64,000 nt of DNA. Origin: Woeseiaceae bacterium. Lineage in GTDB: Bacteria; Pseudomonadota; Gammaproteobacteria; Steroidobacterales; Woeseiaceae. The stretch covers positions 62,001-126,000 of the forward strand of contig JANQGQ010000039.1 of assembly GCA_028277185.1 (NCBI GenBank), read 5' to 3'. The notes under the pieces are model-generated. The model searched no databases. It had not been told where the DNA came from and was given only the letters and a program-made list of their open reading frames with translations. The position numbers and the translations under genes were made by a program. This document shows positions 24,002 through 33,722 of the stretch, piece by piece; position 1 is the first letter of the stretch; the number at the start of each line of letters is the position of its first letter.

Positions 24002-25456
24002 CTAAGGTGCACGTGCCGCGCAGTCAAGAGGCTCGATTTTTCCGCTCTGCGTGACGTCGCCTCCGCACCAGATTATCCGCGACGCCGTTTGACGCTTGTC
24101 CTCCCTGGCGTGTGTGTCTGGCGGCCATGCAAACGAGAACAGCCAGACGGGAGCGTTGCGGTTGCTTACCTCAACCACGTCAAAAGCTTCTTCTGCAGAT
24201 TCGGTCAGATGCAGGCCCGCCTTGTACCCGAGAAGGTCATTCGGATCGTGGAATGCGACTATTGTAAGCCGCTCGCCAGCGCGCGCGAGTGTGACGAAAC
24301 CCGCTAAATCCTGCTGTTGGACTTGCTGCGCGATCACGCCGCCCTGAACCTGAAAGACGGACGTTCTGCACTCTGTGTCGGGCCGATTCAGCACAAACTG
24401 ACAGTAGGCAAAGTCCCGTCGTCTTTGTTGCTGCAGTGAATTGACTTGTATTTGGCCGAGCCCCAGGAGAGGGAGCTGATTTGCCAGCATGAATACATTG
24501 GAAGCCGATTGCAGCAGGCTGCGTTTTACATTGATTGCCCGTATCGCCTTCTCGATGCCGTCCGATGAAGGGTCTGTCGAAAACCCGTCCCCCTGCTCTA
24601 CGACGGCACCTTGAATTGCCGTTACCTGATCCAGTGGAGAAAGCGCATCGAAGAGATATCGGCTTCCAAGACTCTTGGCGGCGAATCCGACGCTAAGGCT
24701 GGAGATTGTCTCCAGGTCGTCCGGGTTTGCGAGCGTGCTCAGTTCGCAGGGCTCAGTGCCATTCGGCATGGAGGTGTCCTTCGCGCGGCCGATTGCGTCA
24801 GACAGCATCAGACAAATGGCACTTTCAAGGCCCTGTCGCATCGCGGCTCCGAAGGGACCAAGATAAAGCGCCGCGTCGGAAAAACCGTAGTTGACTACAT
24901 GGTCCTTGACTAGTGCATTGAGCCAGACAGGCCCGTCAGCGATTTTGGTGTCGGTAACTTTGTATTGCTTTTGCAACTTGCCTGCGACGGCATTCCAGAA
25001 GTATGTATAAAAGAAAACCCGGCGATTTCCGCCGGACACCTCGTATACCCGGAGTTCGCCGAAATCTTTCAGCTTACAGTCATCCTGTACCGTGCAGTCT
25101 AACCCCTCTCCACGGAGGTGAACCTCCTCTGGAAGTCGTACGTAGCGGCAGTAGTCACTCACTGCACAATCGGGAACGGATGCCAGCGAAGGCGAGACTG
25201 TCGCGCCTAAAATACTCTCAGCCTTGGATAACAGCTCAGCGTGAAAGTCTTCAGGGGTATTTCCCATGCCGTGCACATAGAGAACATACGAATCGCCGGT
25301 CCTACTTCCAACCAGACCGGGCACTTCGTCAACTGGGTTGTTTGCGAAGTCATAGACGCGTGCGCCGCCGACAAAGCTGGTGCAACCAGAAACCAACAAG
25401 GCGACGACCAGGCTGGACTTGACTATCAGTGTTCTGCGAATGATTGATTGCTTCAT
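24002..25456 (-). CDS. Lipoprotein with alpha/beta-hydrolase features
   Basis: 484 residues from the ATG at 25456, which has GGAG upstream. The signal ends in the lipobox LVVALLVSGC, so the mature protein is lipid-anchored. Hydrolase landmarks: VLYVHGMGNTPEDF near the N-terminus (oxyanion loop), AAKSLGSRYLFDAL (probable nucleophile Ser) and FHDPNDLLGY (probable acid). The last segment is WPPDTHAREDK, with a His that might complete the triad. Several Cys pairs near residues 100-130 may form disulfides. It follows the 1108-residue unknown gene by 88 bases on the same strand, so the two are likely co-transcribed. Substrate unknown. Confidence 0.6.
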   Translation of the reverse strand: MKQSIIRRTLIVKSSLVVALLVSGCTSFVGGARVYDFANNPVDEVPGLVGSRTGDSYVLYVHGMGNTPEDFHAELLSKAESILGATVSPSLASVPDCAVSDYCRYVRLPEEVHLRGEGLDCTVQDDCKLKDFGELRVYEVSGGNRRVFFYTYFWNAVAGKLQKQYKVTDTKIADGPVWLNALVKDHVVNYGFSDAALYLGPFGAAMRQGLESAICLMLSDAIGRAKDTSMPNGTEPCELSTLANPDDLETISSLSVGFAAKSLGSRYLFDALSPLDQVTAIQGAVVEQGDGFSTDPSSDGIEKAIRAINVKRSLLQSASNVFMLANQLPLLGLGQIQVNSLQQQRRRDFAYCQFVLNRPDTECRTSVFQVQGGVIAQQVQQQDLAGFVTLARAGERLTIVAFHDPNDLLGYKAGLHLTESAEEAFDVVEVSNRNAPVWLFSFAWPPDTHAREDKRQTASRIIWCGGDVTQSGKIEPLDCAARAP

Positions 25457-25544
25457 TGGGTCTCCAGTTCCCTCTACCCTGCTCCGCCGGAACCCTCTGC
25501 CGATGCTCTCCGCCGTTAGCCTGGCCGGGCAACGACGCGTGCTC

Positions 25545-28500
25545 CTACGGCGGCTGCAGCAAGCCAGACAGTGTCTCCGCCAGTTCATTCTCCCAGACGA
25601 GGTAGTCCCCGACTACTTTGTACTCAAAGTCACCAGCATCGAAGCTGCTCGTTGAGGCAGCACCTTTCTGCTTGAGAACGACGGCGTTTACGAGCGGCGA
25701 CGGTACGATGAGGCTTGCCAGCTCTACTTTCGGAATCATGAACTTGACGCCATCCGGAGTCGAGGCAAGCCGATTCGAACTCAGTCGGGTTCGCACCAGC
25801 TCGAGGCATGGAGTGGCTAACTGCTGACGCAGCAAGTCTCTGTCTATGGCCTCGAAGGGTCCCGATGTCTCCAGGATGTGCACTTCGACCCCGAGAACCG
25901 GGTTCCCCGATGCATCACGCACCACGCCGAGCATCAGCTCCGGCAGACCGTGTTCATCCCCCTCCAGGTCGATCCATTCCCTGTCGCTGTAACCGAACAA
26001 CAGGCGGCCGGTCACTTCGACGCGAGCTTGCAGGAATGTATGCAGCACGACGGTGTCTGTACCGCTCCTCCACTCGCATTGCGGTTCTTCACAGAAGATC
26101 AGACCAAATCCATCTGGTATCGGGATTTCCGGGATCCCGGGTATCTCCGGGATTTCCGGCCCGGAAGGATCTGGTGTGAACCCAATCCACTGGTTGGCCG
26201 ACGACCAATCGAGGCTCTCCAATGGCGCCATCGTCAGTCGCCCGTTGACGTCGCCTATTCTCGTCGTGCCGAAATCGTAGCTGACTGCGTGCCTGAGTAC
26301 CGTCGGCGACTTCAGTTCGCCCACGTCGAGGCCGAGTTGCCCGACTCTGCGACCAAGCTTCATTGCCGTATCGAGTTGCAACGGTCGACGAGGAATACCC
26401 GGGAGACCTCCAATGTCGAAGCATCGAGGCGGGCGAAGTCCGGCGAACCGCGCGAATGGTCGGTCTTCGACTGCATCGAACGTAACGTCGCAGGTAAACG
26501 TAAATACCCCGGCGTCGCTCCGCGGGGTTTCTCCGTCAAACTCGACGTAAGGAGCATAGTTCGTAGAGCGCGTACGATACCGTCTGGATGGAGGATCGAC
26601 ATCCGGCGGTCGACAGCTGTCGGGGATCGCATTGTCGAGCAGCTGGTCGGCGAATGGGTCTGGGCTTGTCGTCGGCGGCTCCGGGTCTGGAAGCGATTCC
26701 AGATCGGGCAACTCTATTCCCAGCTGATCTTCCCAGTCGAGTGACGTTTCACTAGCCGGAAGCGACGCAAGCAGCCTGTTTAACCATGCGGCCAGGTACC
26801 TTGCCGAAGTTGCGTAAGCCACAGTCTCCGCGGCTGAACCATCAAGATCGCCTCCCGCTGCACCTCCACCGGGGATCGATTCGCGACGAAGGCCGGCCCA
26901 AAGCAAACCGCTATCAAGGTCTGCCGGTAAGGCACGCAGGTCGGGGCCACGCCACGCGCGCCAGATCTCCGGCCATGGGAATGACGGGGGATTTAGGAAT
27001 GCATTCAGGCGGTCGGCGATCAGCTCGAGGAACGTACTCTGCTGGTTGTCGATCCAGACGGCGATGAAATCGAGCACGTTCTGGTCAATCCTGCCGAAGA
27101 TATTGGTGATGACCGGAATCGACGATTGAGCCGGATCGCTGTCGAATTCCGCGTCGAGTCGCAGTTCTCCAGAATCAATCGACGACGAGATCAGAAAGGA
27201 AAGCCTGGCCTCTGCGGTGACTATTTCGACGGGTACGTGCGCCGCTCGCGTCAAACTACCGAAGATACCGAGAGTGAGGATATCGATGATCGTATCGCCG
27301 ACGTCGCGCCTGGGCCTTGGGTTGACGGTCATCGATATTGAGGCCTGCGGAACCAGCAAAGTCATGCGGATGCGGCCATTCTCGTACTCAAGCGCTTCGA
27401 CCAGCTCTCTGTTGTCGATGACAAGCGACAGGGAGATTCCGCCGAGACTGATCAGCAGACCTCCATCGACTACCTCGAGTTCGTGCTGCCCAACAGGAAA
27501 TTCCGCCTTGAGAGGCTGACCGACATCGACCCAAAACTGAGCCTCTTCCAGTTCCTCGATTCTCGAATCGTCAGTGCCTACTGCTGAGTACGACCCGCCG
27601 ATGGAGAACACGCTGGAAATCGACGAATGAGCGGCCGTCATCAGGTACCGGCAAAGCCCCTTATCGCCGCTGACGAGCGGGCTCTCCAGACAGTCCTCAA
27701 TCTGCCGACCGACCGTGTCCTCGTCATCGATGCCCGTCGCCCAGGGCGGTGGCGGCGGTGAGGTTGACGGAACTTCCCAGGCACCGTTCGCGGTCTGATA
27801 GGCGCTGTCGATAGCGTCTCGAACTCGCTGATAGTTGGCCGCTTCGGCTTGACTCAGTCCACCCTCGCGATCCTCCTGCATCACCAGGTCGTCTCCCTGG
27901 TAGATCCGAAGGAAGAGTGCCAGCCTCGGGATCCAATCGACCACCGAAGAGTCGTTGCCGGCAATTCGCGGCCGTAGTTGTTGCCACCAGTCGAACAAAA
28001 GGTTCAGCGGTGCCCGGGACGAAGAGCTATACTCGGTTTCGAAGCCGCTAAGCGATCTGGTGATTGAGTTCGCTATGTCGCGAACCTGGTCGAGGAAGTT
28101 CTGATTGGCAATCCAGGCGATGAACCCCGCGCCGGGGCCGGGGACAGGATCGAACGTTGCGCCCTCCTGGCGCGTCTGACGCGTTTGGAGCGTTTGGCAT
28201 TTCCCTGACCCGTGCGCCGGCCTGGTCGGACGCTTGATTATCGTCGGCTCGAGCTTAGTGTCTTTTGTTATCTGCGCATTAATCGCGGCAATCCACGGTT
28301 CATCAGATCCCTCCGTCTTCGCAAGCTCAGATAGCTCCATGCTCAGCTTCGAGCCATCTCGATATCGGTCGTCGGTTACCGTGAACAACACGGGTAAGCC
28401 CTTGGGCTTTGTCGCAATGCCGGGCAACAAGAGCTCCCAGATCAGCGCCAATGCCCGGCGATCGATCTGGGGATGCGGCGAGACCCAGAACGTACCGCGA

Positions 28501-28871
28501 ACCCAGTCAAGGTCCATGTGGACCGCTTCGCAGCGCAAAATGCGGTCACCGACCGCTTTCTCCTCGACGATTCCTGAATACCGGATTTCGGGAGTCCTCG
28601 ATCGCGCTGGTGCCTCGCTCAGTTCGTCCGTGGAGAACATCGTCGAGCATTCCTCGTCCCGAACGAGAGCCAAACGTCGCCGCAGATCGTAGATCCCCTC
28701 AATGCCAGTGTTCGCCGTCACCCTTAGCACCCGCGAGGTGGCCTGGACCTTAAGTGAGCTCGGGATGGAACGACGTGCCCAGCTATCTGGTGGCAGCCCC
28801 TTTTGGAGACGTGATTTGAGTTTTCGCGGGATCGAAGTTTCGTATCTGAGGCTGATCACCTGGTCATTCAT
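25545..28871 (-). CDS. Large protein of unknown function (1108 residues)
   Basis: I do not recognise a family. No signal peptide or clear transmembrane helix is present; the one moderately hydrophobic stretch is TIIDILTLGIFGSLTRA near residue 560. The sequence has a mixed globular character, with acidic, Pro-rich linkers: SPPPPPWATGIDDED (about 370), DLESLPDPEPPTTSPDP (about 730) and the repeat PEIPEIPGIPEIPIPDG (about 915). Short direct repeats also occur at TRQTRQ (about 228). Several segments look like beta-sandwich strands (ELEVVDGGLLISLGGISLSL). Composition is a little lower in G+C than the core. It is the first gene before the hydrolase-like lipoprotein and divergent from a secreted pair. 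Confidence 0.7.
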   Translation of the reverse strand: MNDQVISLRYETSIPRKLKSRLQKGLPPDSWARRSIPSSLKVQATSRVLRVTANTGIEGIYDLRRRLALVRDEECSTMFSTDELSEAPARSRTPEIRYSGIVEEKAVGDRILRCEAVHMDLDWVRGTFWVSPHPQIDRRALALIWELLLPGIATKPKGLPVLFTVTDDRYRDGSKLSMELSELAKTEGSDEPWIAAINAQITKDTKLEPTIIKRPTRPAHGSGKCQTLQTRQTRQEGATFDPVPGPGAGFIAWIANQNFLDQVRDIANSITRSLSGFETEYSSSSRAPLNLLFDWWQQLRPRIAGNDSSVVDWIPRLALFLRIYQGDDLVMQEDREGGLSQAEAANYQRVRDAIDSAYQTANGAWEVPSTSPPPPPWATGIDDEDTVGRQIEDCLESPLVSGDKGLCRYLMTAAHSSISSVFSIGGSYSAVGTDDSRIEELEEAQFWVDVGQPLKAEFPVGQHELEVVDGGLLISLGGISLSLVIDNRELVEALEYENGRIRMTLLVPQASISMTVNPRPRRDVGDTIIDILTLGIFGSLTRAAHVPVEIVTAEARLSFLISSSIDSGELRLDAEFDSDPAQSSIPVITNIFGRIDQNVLDFIAVWIDNQQSTFLELIADRLNAFLNPPSFPWPEIWRAWRGPDLRALPADLDSGLLWAGLRRESIPGGGAAGGDLDGSAAETVAYATSARYLAAWLNRLLASLPASETSLDWEDQLGIELPDLESLPDPEPPTTSPDPFADQLLDNAIPDSCRPPDVDPPSRRYRTRSTNYAPYVEFDGETPRSDAGVFTFTCDVTFDAVEDRPFARFAGLRPPRCFDIGGLPGIPRRPLQLDTAMKLGRRVGQLGLDVGELKSPTVLRHAVSYDFGTTRIGDVNGRLTMAPLESLDWSSANQWIGFTPDPSGPEIPEIPGIPEIPIPDGFGLIFCEEPQCEWRSGTDTVVLHTFLQARVEVTGRLLFGYSDREWIDLEGDEHGLPELMLGVVRDASGNPVLGVEVHILETSGPFEAIDRDLLRQQLATPCLELVRTRLSSNRLASTPDGVKFMIPKVELASLIVPSPLVNAVVLKQKGAASTSSFDAGDFEYKVVGDYLVWENELAETLSGLLQPP

Positions 28872-29302
28872 GGGAGCCTCCCAACCACTGCTTATTGTTT
28901 TTAGACCGCTTCTCTAGGTATAGCCGTTCCTGCGAGAAGCGCCACTATGGGCCCGGCGCAGCGCCCTCTCCCCGATTCAAGGCCCGAATACGCCGCTTGC
29001 AGGCTCGGGTTCGCTGTCGACATCATGTGTCATGGCAATGTCGGATGAAGCGATTTCGGCAGGAAAGCCGCGGCGAATCTTAAAACTCGTCTCTGCATTT
29101 CGTAGGTTTATTAGAAGCTTAGCGCCATAAATAAAGGTCAAGTCACAGGCTGTACCAATGCTGTGATCCAACCAAAGATCGCTCAAAAGAAATGGACCAT
29201 ATATAACATTTATTGGGAGAATAGATCATTAGCAACTAAATTTGATCTGTTTTTCTCATTTATAGTACGGTCCAGCCTCGTCTGTCATTAGAGGGGAAGA
29301 GA
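28872..29302. other. Divergent AT-rich intergenic region
   Basis: These 431 bases separate the 1108-residue gene from the secreted pair. The right half (about 29060-29280) is strongly AT-rich. A TATAGT hexamer at 29261-29266 is a plausible -10 element for the plus-strand operon. A 69-codon minus-strand frame (28977-29186) is present, but has no recognised domain and its composition varies along its length, so I do not call it. Confidence 0.4.
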
Positions 29303-30133
29303 ATGAAAACAACACGCCGGCGCCAACTACTGGCCGCCACGTCCGTGGGAATACTCACAATCGGAGCCGCCACCTGGTTCGTGCAGAGCGAGGACAGCGG
29401 CTCCGAAACACCTCAACCCGGCACGGCCGTCAGCGTGCCGGACCGCTCAGAGGAAGGGCAGGAAACCAAAGAGTGGATAGAAGAGATTCAAACGCTGCCC
29501 AGCCTGCCAAAGGACATCGCGGACTATCTCGCGGCCGTCGATGCCGAGCTGGAGCGCGAACCCGGGTCGCTGGGTTACACGCTCGTTGAGGCGCGCTATC
29601 AGCGCGAAAACTGTCGGGAGGTTGGCGGACAGAACCTTGCCGGAAAGACCTACACCACCGAAGAGTGCGACGTCGTACTGAGACTCGAGGAACCCTACGG
29701 CTCGCTGCCCATGGAAGCGCTCAAATCGCTCGCGGCGAAGGACGCCCGTGCCGCCTTCGCCGTTGGTCTCCTCCTTACCCGGTCCCACGCGCCGCAGCCG
29801 GCTGCAGTGCATCGCCAGGGATCCGCCTACCTGATGCAGGCACTGGCGCTGAGCGAGCACAAGGACGCATTTCACGCGCTCCTCGTGGCTGGCGGGTCGG
29901 CATCACTGACCTACACGCAGGGCAAGCTCGATGTCGGGCCGGCCCGAAACGGACTTGCGCTAATGATCGCCTTCGAGCCGCTGGGTGTCGTGTCCCGCGA
30001 GCCGATAGAGCAATACATCGAAGCGCTGGAGGAAGCCGGAGAGTCTCTGGAAGAGGTCTATGAGCTGTCGGAGCGTGCCGTCGCAACCTTCAACAATCGC
30101 CGCCGTTCGGCCGGAATGGAGGAACTGCTATGA
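29303..30133 (+). CDS. Exported helical protein of unknown function, first gene of a coupled pair
   Basis: 276 residues. The N-terminus TRRRQLLAATSVGILTIGAA has an Arg cluster before a hydrophobic helix; it may be a Tat-like signal or an uncleaved membrane anchor. The rest is predominantly alpha-helical and rich in Glu and Ala, with helical pairs such as MEALKSLAAKDARAAFAVGL and GSAYLMQALALSEHKDAFHA. This is loosely reminiscent of Sel1/TPR-type repeats, but no consensus repeat is visible. Two Cys (NCREV, ECDVV) could pair. Its stop overlaps the next start by four bases (ATGA). Confidence 0.6.
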   Translation: MKTTRRRQLLAATSVGILTIGAATWFVQSEDSGSETPQPGTAVSVPDRSEEGQETKEWIEEIQTLPSLPKDIADYLAAVDAELEREPGSLGYTLVEARYQRENCREVGGQNLAGKTYTTEECDVVLRLEEPYGSLPMEALKSLAAKDARAAFAVGLLLTRSHAPQPAAVHRQGSAYLMQALALSEHKDAFHALLVAGGSASLTYTQGKLDVGPARNGLALMIAFEPLGVVSREPIEQYIEALEEAGESLEEVYELSERAVATFNNRRRSAGMEELL

Positions 30134-30906
30134 GAGCAACGTTTCTCCTGATGCTGACCGCGGTCAGCTCTGTCGCCTTCGGCCAGGTCTGCCCGCCGGA
30201 CATGGGCGGGATTACTACGTCGAACAATACCGTACTCAGAGCCGCCGGCCACGCTGACCGTGGTTATCGCGGCGGCCGTCTGGGGGATCCGAATACAGCC
30301 AGCGACAACTGGCTAAACGGTATTTACAACAACTTCCTGACACCGCAAGCGGAAGGCCACTTCTTCTATGAGCACACAATCAACCCGCCTTCGGTTCCGT
30401 TCATGGGCAATGACAGTGAATGGGACTTCGGTATGTGCAGCAGTCAGGGCCAGTGCGTGCAAGCCTCGATCCAGGTAGAGTTCGATCAATTGTTCATACC
30501 TGCGTACGTCCGGCAGGTGCTGCGTCGGCAGGGCTACTTCATCCCCGCCGGAGTTTCCTTGAATACCATACCGAGGCAAGTCAACGTTCGGTACACCGCG
30601 CCGAATGGCAACCAGTTCAGCAAGTCTGTCCAGCCAAACACCAACGGCACGTTACCCAGTTCGCTGCCTACGCAAAACAGGACGTCCGGGAACGGCGGCT
30701 GTCTGAACAATGAGGGCCGCCGCTCGTCGACCCATAACGACAACGACGGGGACGACTACAGCGAGGACGAGGAAGAGAACGAAAACCACGACGAGTACGA
30801 AGAAGACTACGAAGCTCACGATCCTCCCGACGACCCCGACTGGGAAACGGGCATCGAGGATCCGGACGAAGACGGCGAGTTTCCCGACTGGCACGAAGAG
30901 CTGTAA
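30130..30906 (+). CDS. Secreted protein with highly acidic C-terminal tail
   Basis: 258 residues. A standard Sec signal peptide (FLLMLTAVSSVAFG) is followed by a Cys-containing domain (residues about 20-190; CPPDMGG, FGMCSSQGQC, GNGGCLNNEG). From about residue 195 the chain becomes almost entirely Asp, Glu, Asn and Tyr (DNDGDDYSEDEEENENHDEY), ending in PDWHEEL. Such tails bind calcium or other cations or mimic nucleic acid; here they would sit in the periplasm or outside the cell. No family recognised. Translation is coupled to the upstream exported helical protein. Confidence 0.62.
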   Translation: MRATFLLMLTAVSSVAFGQVCPPDMGGITTSNNTVLRAAGHADRGYRGGRLGDPNTASDNWLNGIYNNFLTPQAEGHFFYEHTINPPSVPFMGNDSEWDFGMCSSQGQCVQASIQVEFDQLFIPAYVRQVLRRQGYFIPAGVSLNTIPRQVNVRYTAPNGNQFSKSVQPNTNGTLPSSLPTQNRTSGNGGCLNNEGRRSSTHNDNDGDDYSEDEEENENHDEYEEDYEAHDPPDDPDWETGIEDPDEDGEFPDWHEEL

Positions 30907-31082
30907 GACACGGAACGTGCGAGGGACCGGCTCGCCGATCTGGCCGCCGTTACCAAGCCCTCTCCGTACTGCCCGATGGGCGGCAGAGCTGACGCTGTGC
31001 CGCTCATTGGGCCTCCTTCGTTCTCCGTGACATCGCGCAAACTCAGCTCTGGCGACTTCCCATGCGAGTCGCAAATGGAGAA

Positions 31083-32501
31083 TCAGCTGGCCTCTCTATA
31101 GAGCTTGACCTGATTGCGCCCCCTTTCTTTGGCCTCGTAAAGCACCTTATCCGCCCGGGCCAGCAGGTCGGCAAGCGATTCGTTGCGGACCGGACCGGTG
31201 GCAACGCCAAAGCTGGCAGTGATCGAAACCCTCGCTTCTCGTAGTTCAATCGTCAGGCCTTCAAGGCTCCTGCGCGCTCGCTCTGCAATCGCCATACCCG
31301 TTTCGACCGATGTGGCGGGGAGAAGCATGACGAACTCCTCGCCGCCCCAGCGGCCGACGATATCCTTGTCGCGCAGGACATCCTTGAACACCGATGCCGC
31401 CGCCTCGAGTACACGGTCGCCGGCATCGTGACCATAGGTGTCGTTGATCTTCTTGAAGTGATCCAGATCAATGATGATGATACAAAGCGTGCCGCCGTCG
31501 CGTCGCAATTGGTCGTAGCATCGTTGAATGAAGGTGCGGTTCGGCAAGCCGGTGAGCACGTCGACTTCGGTCTTCTTCTCGAGGTGTTGCTTGTACAAAA
31601 GCATCAGATAGAAGATCGTCAATGCAAGGAGCAGCACGCTGACCACGGCAGTGACCACGCTGATCACGAAGGATCGGGTGGTTTGCGCCTGGCGGGCTTC
31701 GAGCGGGATGAGCAACAACAGGCGCCAGCCCAGTTCCTCGATGCCAAACTCCGAGATCAGGAAGTCTTCTTCGCTGACCTGGATGATTTCACTGTCATGA
31801 CTGCTTTCCGGTGAATGGCCGTGGTCAAACCACTCGAGCGATTCCAGCTTCGGAATGTGAGCATCGGTCACCACCAACTCGGGCAATGACGACAGCAGGA
31901 TTTCGTTCCGATCGTTGACGAACAGGAATTCGTAACCATAGCGAGCTTTGTATTGATCGAACGTATCGACGAATTGCCGAAGGGGTCTGCCCACTCCGAC
32001 ATAACCCAGGAATTCCTGGTCCCTGCTGTACATTCGGACGTCGAAGTACAGATGCACGTCACCTACCTGACCCAGATCCGCCATGAAGTCCTTGTCGTGC
32101 GCCTGGGCTTCGAAGTACCACGACACCTCGCCTTCGACGAGATTCAGCGTCGTTCCATCAGAGAAATACTGCTTCCGGGTTCGCTCGCTGGCAACGAAGA
32201 ACGTCAGGCCAAGATCCTGCTCCATGTCCTGCAAGCGACGGAGCAGTAAAGCTTCGTCGAAATCACTGGAATCCATCGACGCCGTAAAGTCGACGGAGCT
32301 TGCAAACGTTTCCGCAATGTACAGAGGCCGGAGCAGTTCTTCCCGAACCAGCTCGTAGACCGGAGATACGGCCTCCTGCTGCAGTCGGCTCTGCTCTGCG
32401 ACGATGTTGTCAATGGCGTTATACGTCGCATAGAAGAACGCCCCGCCGAGCGAGAGGATCAACAGTATGGCGAGTCGCCGTGTAATGATGGAGGAATTCA
32501 T
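31083..32501 (-). CDS. Membrane diguanylate cyclase with periplasmic Cache-like sensor
   Basis: 472 residues from the ATG at 32501. One transmembrane helix (LAILLILSLGGAFFYA), a periplasmic sensor of about 230 residues of double-Cache type (YFDVRMYSRDQEFLGYVGVG is a typical strand pair), and a second helix (FVISVVTAVVSVLLLALTIF) precede the GGDEF domain. The active site is intact, GRWGGEEFVMLLP, and an RxxD inhibitory site (RDKD) lies five residues before GRWGGEEF's glycines. It should make c-di-GMP in response to an extracellular ligand and be product-inhibited. Single-gene unit; the EAL and HD-GYP proteins at 13.4-16.0 kb are possible antagonists. Confidence 0.9.
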   Translation of the reverse strand: MNSSIITRRLAILLILSLGGAFFYATYNAIDNIVAEQSRLQQEAVSPVYELVREELLRPLYIAETFASSVDFTASMDSSDFDEALLLRRLQDMEQDLGLTFFVASERTRKQYFSDGTTLNLVEGEVSWYFEAQAHDKDFMADLGQVGDVHLYFDVRMYSRDQEFLGYVGVGRPLRQFVDTFDQYKARYGYEFLFVNDRNEILLSSLPELVVTDAHIPKLESLEWFDHGHSPESSHDSEIIQVSEEDFLISEFGIEELGWRLLLLIPLEARQAQTTRSFVISVVTAVVSVLLLALTIFYLMLLYKQHLEKKTEVDVLTGLPNRTFIQRCYDQLRRDGGTLCIIIIDLDHFKKINDTYGHDAGDRVLEAAASVFKDVLRDKDIVGRWGGEEFVMLLPATSVETGMAIAERARRSLEGLTIELREARVSITASFGVATGPVRNESLADLLARADKVLYEAKERGRNQVKLYREAS

Positions 32502-32675
32502 TTCCCGGAACGACCGACGAAGGACCGTGTGCAACGAAAACTATGACAAATCCGGTGCCGAGGATAGGACACAGCTATCACTCCTGGAAACGGACCCGAC
32601 TGGTAACAATCCACAGAAGCTGTGAAACACAGTGTTGAGAGCGGCCACCACAATGGACGATGGCAGCTCTTGTGT

Positions 32676-33182
32676 CTACGGCGATGGAAGTACTTTCAGC
32701 TCCGCCAGCACTTCGTCAACGACTTCGTAACCCATACCCCATCCGCCGCTCATGTTGTCCTTCATCCTCGCAAAACAGGCAATCTCGGCGTCTGTGGCAT
32801 CCAGCGGAACCTGAGAAAGGCGAACGTTGGTTTTATCGCCCCTGTCCTCGAAGTTTACCGTTGTAAGCAATACTCGCGGCCAATCCGGCATCATCGGATT
32901 GGCCGCGACATTCCAGGCGTCATCGGCGGAGCAATGATGCCAAACCAGCCTCTCCGGCTCGACGACTTCCTTAAAGATGATTTTCTGGAAGTTAGACCCC
33001 CCGCTCATCTTCATCTCATTGAGCCATACGCCTTCGGGCTCCAGATCGAACTTGTGAATGACCGTTTCGACCCCGGGGCCGTACCAACGCTGCAGAAATT
33101 CAGGGTCAGTCCACGCCCGCCAGACCAGCTTGCGCGGCGCGTCGAATTCCCGGTCCAGTACGAATTCCGGTAAGTCAGTCAT
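32676..33182 (-). CDS. SRPBCC/AHSA1-family protein
   Basis: 168 residues. LDREFDAPRKLVWRAWTDPE with FLQRWYGP is the classic START-like AHSA1 (activator of Hsp90 ATPase homologue) opening, and SGGWGMGYEVVDEVLAELK is the terminal helix. Such small proteins have a hydrophobic ligand cavity. In this arrangement they are commonly the second gene of an ArsR-type operon. The gap to the ArsR gene is 23 bases, so both should respond to the same signal. Ligand unknown. Confidence 0.85.
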   Translation of the reverse strand: MTDLPEFVLDREFDAPRKLVWRAWTDPEFLQRWYGPGVETVIHKFDLEPEGVWLNEMKMSGGSNFQKIIFKEVVEPERLVWHHCSADDAWNVAANPMMPDWPRVLLTTVNFEDRGDKTNVRLSQVPLDATDAEIACFARMKDNMSGGWGMGYEVVDEVLAELKVLPSP

Positions 33183-33205
33183 CGCTTGCCTTCCTCATTA
33201 TTGTT

Positions 33206-33553
33206 TTAGTTTTGTTTCATTTGAACAAGGAGGTCGTCCAGCCGGCTAAAGCTCGTCCCCCACATTGGCCGAAACTCGACGAGCCAGTCGACAGCCGCCA
33301 GCATTCGCTCAGCCTTCAACCTCGCCGGCCGGCGCTGTCGGTCAATATTTCTCTCGATCAGCCCTGCTCGTTCGAGCACCTTCAGATGTCTCGATATTGC
33401 GGGCTGGCTGATCTCGAACGGTTCGGCGATCTCCTTGACCGACGCCTCACCGTCCGCCAGCCGCGACAGAATGGCCCGGCGCGTCTCATCTGCCAGTGCA
33501 TGAAAGACGGCGTCCAGACTGGCATGGCTCTGCATATAATCGTTTGGTTCCAT
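33206..33553 (-). CDS. ArsR-family winged-helix repressor
   Basis: 115 residues from the ATG at 33553. The HTH reads LDAVFHALADETRRAILSRL, EISQPAISRHLKVLERAGLI and ERNIDRQRRPARL at the wing. The cysteine-based metal sites of ArsR/SmtB are absent, so the effector is probably an organic compound or a protein-ligand state sensed with the AHSA1 partner. Upstream in-frame codons exist but are not family-like, and a candidate operator overlaps the chosen start, which favours a short leader. Two-gene operon with the AHSA1 protein. Confidence 0.87.
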   Translation of the reverse strand: MEPNDYMQSHASLDAVFHALADETRRAILSRLADGEASVKEIAEPFEISQPAISRHLKVLERAGLIERNIDRQRRPARLKAERMLAAVDWLVEFRPMWGTSFSRLDDLLVQMKQN

Positions 33554-33567
33554 AACTCTATGGTTAT
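33552..33567. promoter_or_regulatory. Candidate ArsR operator ATAAC-N6-GTTAT
   Basis: A perfect 5-base inverted repeat (ATAAC, six bases, GTTAT) covers the start codon of the ArsR gene, in an AT-rich pocket ending in TATATAA. The dyad size suits a winged-helix dimer. Autoregulation is the family norm but is only inferred here. Confidence 0.45.
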
Positions 33568-33722
33568 ATAAACAACGAAACCATGTCAAGTCGCCTTGAT
33601 GCGCCCCGAATCGGCCGCACTCCGGAGATTCAGCGTAGTAATTCAGTGGCGCGTGCCCGGGAGCAACTATCCGCCTCGCCCTCCGCTTGCAGCAAGCGAA
33701 AGCGAACGACGACAAAAGCACG

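Noticed and set aside
28977..29186. A 69-codon minus-strand frame in the AT-rich spacer
   Set aside because: No domain, no good start context, and composition changes within the frame.
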